In this document: positions 19,853 to 28,599 of the stretch, one piece after another
Layout: every line of letters starts with the position of its first letter
Position numbering within the stretch: position 1 is the first letter of the stretch
Assembly: GCA_902805675.1 (NCBI GenBank)
Contig: CADCTA010000068.1
Coordinates: 25,994 to 89,993, forward strand
Source: an uncultured Chthoniobacterales bacterium
GTDB lineage: Bacteria > Verrucomicrobiota > Verrucomicrobiia > Chthoniobacterales > UBA10450
Length of the DNA stretch: 64,000 nucleotides
Direction of reading: 5' to 3'
Notes under the pieces: model-generated
The model's database searches: none
The model's input: only the letters and a program-made list of their open reading frames with translations
Told to the model about the DNA's origin: nothing
Made by a program: the position numbers and the translations under genes

Positions 19853-20072
19853 GGACATCGCGCTGCGATGTCCGAGCGGCGTGGCAAGGTCTCTGATGGG
19901 CGGATGTCCTGTGCGTGAGCCACGCGCCCCGGGGCGGCGTGGCAAGGTCGTTGATGGACGAATGTCGGGTGCGTGAGCCACCCGCCCGGCGCGGCGTGGC
20001 AAGGTCGTTGATCGTCCGAACGTCCTCCGCGTGAACCACGCGCCCCGGACGCCGCAGCGCGGCGTCCCTACC
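19848..20072 (+). repeat. Expanded REP-like element with tandem 58-bp modules
   Basis: Same ends and palindromes as the 109-bp elements, but 225 bp long: 109 plus 2 x 58. The middle contains three copies of a module beginning CGGCGTGGCAAGGTC (starts 19877, 19935, 19992). GGTAGGGAC at the left end holds the stop codon of the RAYT gene. Confidence 0.85.
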
Positions 20073-20122
20073 ACCTTGTTTGCGTCGTCGTGTTTTGGCA
20101 GGGTCGCGCGCTTCGGGCGCCG

Positions 20123-23100
20123 CTACTGCTTCACCGGCACGCGGCAGGTCACCCTTGTCCCTTTGCCCTGCTTCGATTCCAACTTCAGCATGCCGCCGGA
20201 GACGTTCGCGCGGTATTGCATCATCTGAATGCCCAGCCCGCCGCGTTTGCCGCGGCGGCGCGGGGTGCCGTTGTCAGTGATGACGAGATGGATCTCGTCC
20301 TTCTGCCGCTCGATGCAGATCACGACCTCGGTTGGCTTCGCGTGCTTGAGCGCGTTCGTGACCGCTTCCTGCGCGATGCGGTACAGGTTCACCGCGATGG
20401 CCTCGCTCGGCACGCGCAAGCTGCGCGGGCACTCGCAAGTGCACGTCACCGTCTGGCTGGTGCGCGACGCGAGCTCGCGCAATGCCGAGACCAGGCCGCC
20501 CGAGCCGAGCTCCAGCGGATGCAACCCACGCGCGAGGTCGCGCGCCAGGCCGGCATTGCGATTCACCATCTCGGCGCTCTCGATCAAAGCTTCGCCGGCT
20601 TCGGGGTCTTCGCGCGCAAGACTCTTGGCGCGCGATTTCAGGAGGAACGCCGTCGCCGTCAGTTCCTGGCAAAGGCTGTCGTGCAGATCCTGGCTGATGC
20701 GCGCGCGCTCGTTTTCGCTCACCTCGAGGACCTGGCGCTCCAGCTTCTGCCGCTGCGCCATCTCCTGCTCGAGCGATTCGTTCATCGCCTGCAATTCCTT
20801 CGTGCGATGATGCACGCGCTGCTCGAGCTCCGCGTGCGCCTGCCGCAGTTTCTCGTCCGCCATCTTCTGCTCGGTTGCCTCCCGGGCCACCTTCGCGAAT
20901 CCGCGCAGCGTGCCGTCGTCGTGATTCAGGCGCCGCATGAAACCATCGAGCCAGAGCCGCGTGCCATCCTTGCGCACGTGCCACCGCCGGTCCGGCGCTG
21001 CGCCCTCACGAAGCGCGCCCTCGATCTCCTTCATGTCTGCTCGTGTGGCGAGGTCTTCCTCGACGAAAATCAATGAACCCTTTTGGCCGATCGCTTCCTC
21101 AGGTGTCCAGCCAAACACCCGCTCGGCGCCGCTGCTCCAGAAGGTAATGTTGTTCTCCGGATCGAGCAGGAACATCGCGTAATCCGGCGCCCCTTCGACC
21201 AGCAACCGGAACTTCTCTTCCGTCGCGGTGAGTGCCGCCTGCGCCTCCTTCAAGTCCTGAATGTCGGTCGCGGAACCGAACCAGCTCATCACCTTGCCGT
21301 TGTTTTCCCGCAGCGGAACATTGCGGGCGAGGAACCAGCGGTAATTGCCATCGGCTGCGCGCAGCCGGTACTCGGCGTCGAAGACCGCGCCACTTGCGAA
21401 CGCTTGCTGCCATCGCTCGATCGCCGCCGGCGCATCGTCGGGGTGCACCACGGTCTGCCAGCCCGGGCCGCGCAGTTCGTCGTGGGTCATGCCCGTGTAA
21501 TCGAAGAAGCGCCTGTTGAAGTAGACCGCGTCGCCGTTCGCATCGTTTGTCCAGATCACTTGCGGCACGTTGTCGGCGATCGTGCGGAAACGCTCCTCGC
21601 TGGCGGCGAGCGCCTGCTGGGTCTCCTTGCGATCGGTCACATCGACGATGAACTCGACCCCGAACTCCTCGCTGAGCGCCTTTGCGCTGAACAGTCCCCA
21701 CCAGCGGCTCCCATCCTTCCGGATGTATTGCTTCTCGTACGTGGTCGTCTTTCCCCTGCGCTGCAATTCCGCGAGCGCCTCCTTCGAAGGCTCGATGAAT
21801 TCCGGTGCCGTCATCGTGTCCCACCGCACGATGCCGCGCGCGAGGTCCTCGCGCGTGTAGCCGCTCATGCGGAGGAACGCATCGTTCGCGTCGTTGATCG
21901 CGCCGCCGGTGGTGAAGAAAATCACGCCTACGGTCTCGATCTCCAGCGTGCGGCGCATCCGCGCCTCGCTTTCGCGCAGCTCGTCTTCCGCTTTCTTCCG
22001 CCGCGTGATCTCGATAAACGTCGCGACCACGCCCGCGATCCGGTCTTCGGTCGTGCGATAGGGCGCGATCCGCGTCAGATGCCATGTCCCGTTCGCCAGC
22101 TGCACTTCGCGTTCGCGCGTGTGCAGGTCGTGCAACACCTTCTCGACGTCGGCCATGAAGCCTTCGTACTTCAGCGTGCTCGTGATGTCCGAGATGGGAC
22201 GGCCAAGGTCGGCCGGGATGAGGTTGAAGACGCGCTGCGCGGCGGGCGTGAAGCGATGGATGCGCAGTTGCCGGTCGAGGAAAATGGTCCCGATGTCGGA
22301 CGAAGCCATCAGGTTGTTGAGGTCGGCGTTCGTCTTGCTCAACTCCTCCACGCTGCTCTTCAGCTCGTGGTTCACGGTCGTCAGCTCTTCGTTGACGGAC
22401 TGCAGCTCCTCCTTGCTCGTCTCGAGCTCCTCCGTGGCGGAACGCATCTCCTCGTTGATCGCCTGGAGCTCTTCGTTGCTCGCTTTCAGCTCCTCGTTCA
22501 TCCCCTCGTACTGCTCGACCGTGGCGTTGAGCTGCTCCTTGAGGAACTGGATCTCCTCGTCTGCATCCTGACTGATGACGGTCGACGGAGCGCCCTGACC
22601 GACCACCGACGCGTCCGCCGGCTTCTCGAACAGGACGAGGAAGAATCCTTGCGCGAGGTCATCTGCCACCGCCGGCCGCACGACTACCGTGATGACCTCC
22701 TCACCCCCGTCGAGATGCACCCGCGTCGGCGAGCCTGTGGCGGCGGTCTTCGTCTGCGCGGCCTTGAACAATGCCGTGCGTAGCTCGGTCTGGAGCTCCG
22801 GGTGCACCACTTTGGTGATGTTCGCCGTCGGCTCGCCCGCCACGAAATGCAGGTAACGCCCGGCACTCTGCGACAAATGGACGATGTCGTGGCCTTCATT
22901 CACCACCACCGAGGGCGGCCCGTATTGCTCGAGCAGCCGCAGGTGCAGCTCGCCGAAGAGAACTTCGCGCCGTGCATGGCCCGCTTGAAACGCGGTGACA
23001 CTTTTCGTCGCGGCGTCTTCCGCAATGGCGGGCGTCAATGCCGGCAGCGGCCGCGAACGCCAGCCGGCAACCGGCCGGCCAGTCGTGAGCGGCGCCCTGA

Positions 23101-24706
23101 TGGGAAGGATCGGCACCTTCCACGTTGGCCGCGGCGTCGAGCGGCGCACGAAGATGCGGTGCTTCGCGTCCATCGGCGTGAAGAGCGATTCCGCCTGGCC
23201 GTGGTTCTCCGCGCCGCCGAGGAAGAGCAGTCCGCCCGATTTGAGCGCGAAATGGAAAACGTCGAACACCTGCTTCTGCGCCGAGGTGTTCAGGTAGATC
23301 AGCAGGTTGCGGCACGAGATCATGTCGCAGCGCGAGAAGGGCGCATCCTTCAGCAGGCTGTGCGACGCAAAGAGGACCTTCTCGCGGATCTCCTTCCGCA
23401 CCCGGTAGCGCCCGTGGTCGCGCATGAAGAACTCGCGCAGCCGCTCCGGCGTGACGTCTGCCTCGATCATCGCTGGGTAAAGCCCGTCGCGTGCGGAGGC
23501 GATGGCCTCCTCGTCGATGTCGGTCGCAAAAACTTGGATGCTTGGCGGATCATCCAGCCGCTGTGCGTGCTCGCAGAGCAGCATCGCGATGGAATACGCC
23601 TCTTCGCCTGTCGCGCAGCCCGCCACCCAGATGCGGACTTCGTCGTCCTTCTTCTTGCCTGCGAAGAGCTGCGGGATGTGCGACTCGATCGCGGCAAACG
23701 AGTCGCGATCGCGGAAGAAATGCGTCACCCCGATGAGCAGATCCTGGAGCAGAGCCCGCGCTTCGACCGGGTGGGTGCGGAGGAACTCGACGTACTGCGG
23801 GATCGACTCGAGCGAATTCACCTGCAGTCGCCGCGCGATGCGGCGCAGCACCGTCGCGCGCTTGTAATGCGAGAAATCGTGGCCCGTCTGCGCCCGCACG
23901 TCGGCCAGCACTTTGCCGATCGCCTCTTCGTCTTCGGTCTGGCGCGTCTCGTCGGAAACCGTCTCGCCGCCCGGCGCGTCCACCACCTTCGCGTCCGGCT
24001 CCGCGGCATCGAGAATTTCCGGCGGCAGCCGCATCCGCTGCTCGTTCCCGACGAACTCGGCCAGCTTCGCTGCCATGTCGCCGACCGGCAGCACCCAGTC
24101 CACCATCCCGGTGCTGATCGCCGTCGCCGGCATGCTGTCGAACTCGGCCTCGTTCGGGTCCTGCACGATCGAGAGCCCGCCCTGGGCGCGGATGTGTTTC
24201 AGCCCGATCACGCCATCGGAGTCCGTGCCCGAAAAGATCATGCAGACGGCGCGCTGCCCGTAAGCCTGCGCCAGCGTGCGGAAGAACAGATCGATCGCCA
24301 CGCGCCGGCCCAAACCCTGTTGCGGCGGCACCAGGTCGAGCATGCTGTCGTTAAACGTCAGCTGCTGCCCCGGCGGGATCACGTAGACGTGATTCGGCCG
24401 CACCTTCACCGGCTCGGTGACCTGCATGACCGGCATCGACGTCTTCTGCTGGATGATGTTCGCGAGATGGCTCTCGTGCTCGGGCGAAAGATGCATCACG
24501 ACTACGAACGCGAGCCCGGTCTCGGGGTTCATGTCCGCGAAGAACTGCTGCAGCGGCGCCACGCCGCCGGCCGACGCGCCCAGCCCTACGACCGCCGCCG
24601 GCTCATTCGGATCACGCCGCTTTTGCGCACCGCGGCGAGCGTTCTCGGAAGTCTCGTCAGTCGCGGCGGGATCGAGCGCCTGGCTCGGGGAGTTTTCTTC
24701 AGGCAT
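20123..24706 (-). CDS. CheB-CheR-PAS-HisKA_3 hybrid sensor kinase
   Basis: 1527 residues. In order: CheB methylesterase (~35-225; catalytic set in GLGASAGG, VMHLSPEHES, GTDSDG); CheR methyltransferase (~265-525; VAGCATGEEAYSIAM, ISCRNLLIYL); a PAS-like segment; a heptad region rich in NEEL repeats (~700-790); four PAS domains (~790-1300); a HisKA_3 dimerisation domain with phospho-His in RISQDLHDSLCQEL; and a HATPase (NLYRIAQEAVTNALKHA, DNGTPRRRGKRGGLGIQMM). There is no receiver domain, so the NarL-type regulator at 18439 is the likely partner. Both catalytic chemotaxis domains keep their key residues. Predicted cytosolic; the signal is unknown. Confidence 0.93.
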   Translation of the reverse strand: MPEENSPSQALDPAATDETSENARRGAQKRRDPNEPAAVVGLGASAGGVAPLQQFFADMNPETGLAFVVVMHLSPEHESHLANIIQQKTSMPVMQVTEPVKVRPNHVYVIPPGQQLTFNDSMLDLVPPQQGLGRRVAIDLFFRTLAQAYGQRAVCMIFSGTDSDGVIGLKHIRAQGGLSIVQDPNEAEFDSMPATAISTGMVDWVLPVGDMAAKLAEFVGNEQRMRLPPEILDAAEPDAKVVDAPGGETVSDETRQTEDEEAIGKVLADVRAQTGHDFSHYKRATVLRRIARRLQVNSLESIPQYVEFLRTHPVEARALLQDLLIGVTHFFRDRDSFAAIESHIPQLFAGKKKDDEVRIWVAGCATGEEAYSIAMLLCEHAQRLDDPPSIQVFATDIDEEAIASARDGLYPAMIEADVTPERLREFFMRDHGRYRVRKEIREKVLFASHSLLKDAPFSRCDMISCRNLLIYLNTSAQKQVFDVFHFALKSGGLLFLGGAENHGQAESLFTPMDAKHRIFVRRSTPRPTWKVPILPIRAPLTTGRPVAGWRSRPLPALTPAIAEDAATKSVTAFQAGHARREVLFGELHLRLLEQYGPPSVVVNEGHDIVHLSQSAGRYLHFVAGEPTANITKVVHPELQTELRTALFKAAQTKTAATGSPTRVHLDGGEEVITVVVRPAVADDLAQGFFLVLFEKPADASVVGQGAPSTVISQDADEEIQFLKEQLNATVEQYEGMNEELKASNEELQAINEEMRSATEELETSKEELQSVNEELTTVNHELKSSVEELSKTNADLNNLMASSDIGTIFLDRQLRIHRFTPAAQRVFNLIPADLGRPISDITSTLKYEGFMADVEKVLHDLHTREREVQLANGTWHLTRIAPYRTTEDRIAGVVATFIEITRRKKAEDELRESEARMRRTLEIETVGVIFFTTGGAINDANDAFLRMSGYTREDLARGIVRWDTMTAPEFIEPSKEALAELQRRGKTTTYEKQYIRKDGSRWWGLFSAKALSEEFGVEFIVDVTDRKETQQALAASEERFRTIADNVPQVIWTNDANGDAVYFNRRFFDYTGMTHDELRGPGWQTVVHPDDAPAAIERWQQAFASGAVFDAEYRLRAADGNYRWFLARNVPLRENNGKVMSWFGSATDIQDLKEAQAALTATEEKFRLLVEGAPDYAMFLLDPENNITFWSSGAERVFGWTPEEAIGQKGSLIFVEEDLATRADMKEIEGALREGAAPDRRWHVRKDGTRLWLDGFMRRLNHDDGTLRGFAKVAREATEQKMADEKLRQAHAELEQRVHHRTKELQAMNESLEQEMAQRQKLERQVLEVSENERARISQDLHDSLCQELTATAFLLKSRAKSLAREDPEAGEALIESAEMVNRNAGLARDLARGLHPLELGSGGLVSALRELASRTSQTVTCTCECPRSLRVPSEAIAVNLYRIAQEAVTNALKHAKPTEVVICIERQKDEIHLVITDNGTPRRRGKRGGLGIQMMQYRANVSGGMLKLESKQGKGTRVTCRVPVKQ

Positions 24707-24907
24707 TGGCGTGGTTAGTGTGGCTCACGTTGTTTTAACATACAACGCTGGCGCCATTTAGTTTTGCCACAATACGAACGCGCGAAGGCCGCTCCCCGGT
24801 TTGCTTCGCGCAGAAGGTTTCTGCCGTCGAACTCGCTCGTTTGTTGCAGCCGAAAATTCGCGAAATTTCCAACACTTACACCGGGGGGGTTACGCGATTC
24901 AGCGCTA

Positions 24908-25096
24908 ATGGAAACGCGCGTGATCGAGGTGCCGGTGATCTGCGCGCGTTGTCGTAAGCGTAAGCAGACGCTGCCACTAACCGTCCGCGGCGCCGCCGAT
25001 CCGCTGCCCGTTTACGGCGTCTGCCCGGCTTGCCGGACGTCACCCTCGCCTCGGGTTGCCACGGTGAAGCCGCGTGCAGAGACGGACGCAGCCTGA
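24908..25096 (+). CDS. Small zinc-ribbon protein
   Basis: 62 residues from ATG 24908: METRVIEVPVICARCRKRKQTLPLTVRGAADPLPVYGVCPACRT. Two CxxC pairs spaced ~24 residues apart form a classic small zinc ribbon. The track's longer start at 24764 adds a low-information N-terminus. Divergent from the sensor kinase; function unknown. Confidence 0.5.
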   Translation: METRVIEVPVICARCRKRKQTLPLTVRGAADPLPVYGVCPACRTSPSPRVATVKPRAETDAA

Positions 25097-25196
25097 GTCT
25101 CTCCCGCCGCAATCTCTCGAGCGCATTTCCGCCATGCGATGGATGGCCTGCGGGTCAATTCACATGTGCCGAGGGTTGAAGCGCGAACGCTGAGAG

Positions 25197-25305
25197 GGTA
25201 GGGACATCGCGCTGCGATGTCCGGGCGGCGTGGCAAGCTGGTAGACATCCGCACATCCTCCGCGCGAGCCACGCGCCTCGGACGCCGCAGCGCGGCGTCC
25301 CTACC
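25197..25305 (+). repeat. REP-like 109-bp element, intergenic copy
   Basis: GGTAGGGACATCGCGCTGCGATGTCC at the left and GGACGCCGCAGCGCGGCGTCCCTACC at the right, both palindromes perfect, same length and orientation as the copy at 19292. It lies between a small zinc-ribbon gene and convergent genes. Confidence 0.88.
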
Positions 25306-25440
25306 ATCGGCGGTCTGCTACGCTTCCCATCCATCTGATCGTCTCCCCGTCACCAGCCGACGACCGAAAAATCGCGCCGGACAGGCGAAGTTTCCTGCCT
25401 CCCTCGCTTACCCAAACCTCGACGGAACTGGAGTCCCAGC

Positions 25441-25725
25441 TCAGCTGGCTGCGTGGCCGTAGCGGCTAATACGCGCCTGTGGCGGCGGCGGCGGCGGCGC
25501 CTCACGTAGCGAGCGATCGCTCGGGCGCGCCTCTCCATTCGTCCGCGGCTGTGCGGCAGCTCCCCTGAGGTTGAACCAGGCGGGCGGAAATTGCGCCTCG
25601 AGGACGTGCCGATGATGCAGCAGCACTTCCTGCATTCGGGTGTTATCGACGGTCTCGCCGCATGCGGGGCAGCGATAGGTATTTCCTGTCGCCGCTGCCG
25701 CCGTCCATTTCGGTGTCATTGCCAT
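25441..25725 (-). CDS. Small CxxC protein, unknown
   Basis: 94 residues from ATG 25725 (MAMTPKW), 4 bp after the stop of the upstream zinc-ribbon gene, so likely cotranscribed. It contains one CxxC in TYRCPACGETVDNTRMQEVLLHHRHVLE, whose His-rich follow-up could complete a zinc site. The C-terminus is low-complexity with seven consecutive prolines. No family recognised. Confidence 0.55.
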   Translation of the reverse strand: MAMTPKWTAAAATGNTYRCPACGETVDNTRMQEVLLHHRHVLEAQFPPAWFNLRGAAAQPRTNGEARPSDRSLREAPPPPPPQARISRYGHAAS

Positions 25726-25729
25726 AAAG

Positions 25730-26308
25730 CTAAGTGGGTGGATTGGCGCCGTGGGTCGGCGCAAAGTTGTGGAGATGCGCGATGACGTTCTGAATCGCCG
25801 CGCGGAATCCCGTCGACCGGCCGTCGCGTGGCTTCGAGGCCGTTGATTGTGCCGGGAGATGCGGGCGCCTTCTCACCGTCCAGACTCGGCCTTGGTGTGT
25901 CACGGTGACGTCGCCGGGAGGAGCATCTGGCAGCGGTTCTGGCGGGACGACGGCCTCCCACCAATCCGGTCCCGCATTGCAGTGCAAACCGGGGCAGCGC
26001 AGTCGGAGCGACCCGGAGGAACGCGTTCCGCCGACGATCGGGATCTCCCAGCCATCGAAAACATCTCCGCAGGCAAGACAGCGCCGCTTGTCGGACAACT
26101 TTGTCCAAGGGCGAGCAGTATCGAGCCGCCGCAAGACTCGCAGCCGATGCTCCGAGGAGAGATCCAAGTCGAGTAGGGGCTCGATCACACTGTCATCTTG
26201 CGCGGACGACGGAGAATCGACAATCGGTCGCCGCTCCGATTCGGCTCTAGGAATAATTAGTACGCCGACGGCACGGATCGTCAGTTGGCATCCACTGCGT
26301 TTGGTCAA
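25730..26308 (-). CDS. Zinc-ribbon protein, family paralogous to 17179
   Basis: 192 residues. LRVLRRLDTARPWTKLSDKRRCLACGDVFDGWEIPIVGGTRSSGSLRLRCPGLHC aligns directly with the protein at 17179 (LDT..W..L.D.R.C..C, VGGTR..G.LRL.CP...C), and the second block VTVTHQGRVWTVRRRP also matches. Cys spacing is CxxC ... CxxxxC. Function unknown. Upstream partner of the small CxxC gene at 25441. Confidence 0.7.
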   Translation of the reverse strand: MTKRSGCQLTIRAVGVLIIPRAESERRPIVDSPSSAQDDSVIEPLLDLDLSSEHRLRVLRRLDTARPWTKLSDKRRCLACGDVFDGWEIPIVGGTRSSGSLRLRCPGLHCNAGPDWWEAVVPPEPLPDAPPGDVTVTHQGRVWTVRRRPHLPAQSTASKPRDGRSTGFRAAIQNVIAHLHNFAPTHGANPPT

Positions 26309-26385
26309 CGAATCGCGGGAACTGTCGGTACGGCGTCGTTCACGTTCTGAGGAGCAAAGAGGCCGCTCGGCGCGTTTAAGGGGCG

Positions 26386-27675
26386 ATGAAGCTTCCGTTT
26401 CGCCGCCGGCCGAGGCCGAACCTGCGGATGTTGCTCGGCTCCGCGTTGATCGGCAGCGCTGCGACGGTCGGGCTTCAAACGTTGTTTGGCCGGCAGTCGC
26501 GCATCCGGCACCCGATCACGACCGATTACGCGGTGGGCGACGCCGGCTTCACGCGCATCGTCAGCCAGCTTCTCTCCGCGCCATTGGTGGGTGGCAATAA
26601 AGTCACCGCACTGCAAAACGGCGAAGAAATCTTTCCTGCCATGCTCGCGAGCATCCGCTCCGCGCGACGCACCGTGACATTTGAGAGCTTCCTCTGGGCG
26701 CGCGGTGCCGTCGTGGACCAATTCGCATCAGCACTGGCGGAACGCGCCCGCGCCGGCGTGAAGGTCCACTTCCTGCAGGACGCTTTCGGCTGTCTCGCGC
26801 CGTTCGGTCGCGCGATGAACGAAATGCGGCGCGCCGGCGTGCAGGTGGAGTTGTTCCGGGTCGCACATCCGTTGCGGCTGAATAATCGCTCGCACAACAA
26901 GCTCCTCGTGATCGACGGACAGGAAGGCTACATCGGCGGCGTCTGCCTCTCGGATGACTGGCAGGGCAACGGCCAGACGCCCGGATTCTGGCGCGAGACG
27001 CATTACCGCGTGCACGGGCCGGCAGTGGCGCAACTTCAGAGCGGGTTCATGGCGCACTGGATCGAGCAACGTGGCGAGGTGCTGCAGGGCGACGCCTACT
27101 TTCCCGAGCTGGAGCGCTGCGGCGAAGATTGCTGCCAGGTTTTCACCACCTCAGCGGGGGACCGGTTCGACAGCGCCCGCCTCATGCTCCTGCTCTCGAT
27201 CGCCGCGGCCCGACAGAGCATCCGCATCGCGAACATCTTTTTCATTCCCGATAACCTCCTGCGCGACGCGCTGGTCGATGCGCTCCGGCGCGGTGTGCAC
27301 GTGGAAGTGATCGTGCCCGGCCCGGACCTCGATGCGCAGACGCCGCGCTCCGTCGGCAAGGCACGCTGGCGGCCATTGCTGGAAGCGGGCGCGTGCTTCT
27401 ACGAGTACCAGCCCGCGCGTTATCACTGCAAGTATCTCACGGTGGATGATTGCTGGAGCTCGGTCGGCTCCGCGAATCTCGATGACCGTGCGCTGGTGCG
27501 AAACGAAGAGGCCAACCTCAACGTCTTCAGCCGTCGCTTCGCCGCCGCGCAGGTGCGCGTCTTCGAAGAAGACAAAAGCCGCTCACGCGAGATCACGCTC
27601 GACGACTGGCGGCACCGCCCCACGCACGAGAAGATCAGGGGCGCAGCCGGTGCGTTGGCGCGGTCACAGATATAG
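26386..27675 (+). CDS. Phospholipase D / cardiolipin synthase-like protein
   Basis: 429 residues. Two PLD active-site motifs are visible: NRSHNKLLVIDGQEGYIGG and YHCKYLTVDDCWSSVGSANLDDRA (HxK..D and the second HxK...GSAN). An N-terminal hydrophobic segment (MLLGSALIGSAATVGLQTLFG) may anchor it to the membrane. The layout matches bacterial cardiolipin synthases of the short ClsB type, which condense phospholipids to make cardiolipin. Substrate is inferred, since PLD folds also include nucleases. Start ATG 26386. Confidence 0.85.
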   Translation: MKLPFRRRPRPNLRMLLGSALIGSAATVGLQTLFGRQSRIRHPITTDYAVGDAGFTRIVSQLLSAPLVGGNKVTALQNGEEIFPAMLASIRSARRTVTFESFLWARGAVVDQFASALAERARAGVKVHFLQDAFGCLAPFGRAMNEMRRAGVQVELFRVAHPLRLNNRSHNKLLVIDGQEGYIGGVCLSDDWQGNGQTPGFWRETHYRVHGPAVAQLQSGFMAHWIEQRGEVLQGDAYFPELERCGEDCCQVFTTSAGDRFDSARLMLLLSIAAARQSIRIANIFFIPDNLLRDALVDALRRGVHVEVIVPGPDLDAQTPRSVGKARWRPLLEAGACFYEYQPARYHCKYLTVDDCWSSVGSANLDDRALVRNEEANLNVFSRRFAAAQVRVFEEDKSRSREITLDDWRHRPTHEKIRGAAGALARSQI

Positions 27676-27739
27676 CTCGGGTGGCCGTGCGCTGTATCGC
27701 GAGCAACGGGCGAGTCCGAACAGATTGTGACTTCTCGGG

Positions 27740-27895
27740 CCTCCGGGCATCAGCACGACCTCGACGCAGTTCTCCTTCTTCTGGTTGAAGATCTCGTAAG
27801 CGCGGTGCCCCCGGAGAGCGGGAGGCGATGCGAGATGATGTCGTCGAGGTTGATCTCGCGGCGCTCCAAGTGGCCGATGTTTCGGGGCGATAGTC
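27740..27895 (-). pseudogene. Remnant of zinc-dependent alcohol dehydrogenase C-terminus
   Basis: Read on the minus strand in two frames, this stretch gives NIGHLERREINLDDIISHRLPLSGG and then, after a frameshift, HRAYEIFNQKKENCVEVVLMPGG. Together they match the last ~50 residues of medium-chain zinc alcohol dehydrogenases (ISHRLPL..A..AYE.F..K.D.C.KVVL.P). The rest of the gene is gone. It lies between the PLD gene and a strong hairpin. Confidence 0.55.
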
Positions 27896-27940
27896 TTGAA
27901 GATCACTGGACGGACGGCCAGCTGCCGGTCGTCGCCCGGG

Positions 27941-27974
27941 GCCAGACTTCGCGCTCGATGGCGCGAAGTCTGGC
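27941..27974. other. Perfect 13-bp hairpin
   Basis: GCCAGACTTCGCG - CTCGATGG - CGCGAAGTCTGGC: a perfect 13-bp stem with 8-nt loop. There is no T-run on either side, so it is not a clear intrinsic terminator; it lies ~50 bp downstream of the SPW gene's stop codon and could limit read-through. Confidence 0.6.
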
Positions 27975-28023
27975 AGCCCGGACGAACAATCGCCGAGGCG
28001 ACAGATGTCGCCCCGTTTTCGAC

Positions 28024-28407
28024 TTAGGCGCGGGCGGTCACGTGCGCGCCACGCGGGTGCCGTTCTGTCACCGCGCTGGTGAGGACGATCAGGATGCCGA
28101 CGATCAGATGCGGCATCCATGCGTTCGAGGGCCGATTCGCAAATCCGAAGATCCACGGCGACGCGGCAAGGACGATGCCCGCAACATAGTCGTTCATCAG
28201 GTGCATGCGCATCGGCATCATCTTGGCCAACCCCAGTTCGTAGTTGGTCATGAGCGCCTGGAGTAGCGTGATGACCGCTACGACGCGTGGCACCCAGACA
28301 GCCGCGCCGCCTTCGTCAGCGAAGCCGAAAAGGTTGGGCGCGATGAAGAGGAGAATGGCGCCGAGGTAATCGGTCAGCCCGTGGACGAATGTTGGAATGA
28401 ATTTCAT
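28024..28407 (-). CDS. SPW-repeat membrane protein
   Basis: 127 residues with four hydrophobic segments. The second half holds the diagnostic LAASPWIFGFA and the first half the matching LFIAPNLFGFA, so the protein is an internal duplication of a two-helix SPW unit. Function of the family is unknown; it is an inner-membrane protein. Confidence 0.85.
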   Translation of the reverse strand: MKFIPTFVHGLTDYLGAILLFIAPNLFGFADEGGAAVWVPRVVAVITLLQALMTNYELGLAKMMPMRMHLMNDYVAGIVLAASPWIFGFANRPSNAWMPHLIVGILIVLTSAVTERHPRGAHVTARA

Positions 28408-28599
28408 GTGGTTTCTTTGTTGAAGTTGTTTGGTTGAATCTGCCGGTTTGCTATCCCGAGAACGTCGCTGCCGCTGGCTGCGGACTGCTCGTTAGGCCGA
28501 CAATCACGAAGATAGGAATTCTCCTGATGGCGCGGTCGGGAGCGAGCCGTACCGGCTCCTCGGGTCCGGCCTGCCGGCGTGCTGCGTTTCCGTATTTTG

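Noticed and set aside
19848-20072. CRISPR-like array from evenly spaced repeats
   Set aside because: The modules are 58-bp direct tandems without unique spacers, bounded by REP-like palindromes next to a RAYT, and no cas genes are present.
22802-24718. 638-residue plus-strand ORF opposite the sensor kinase
   Set aside because: Antisense to the CheB-CheR part, whose catalytic motifs are intact; the plus-strand protein has no recognisable motif.
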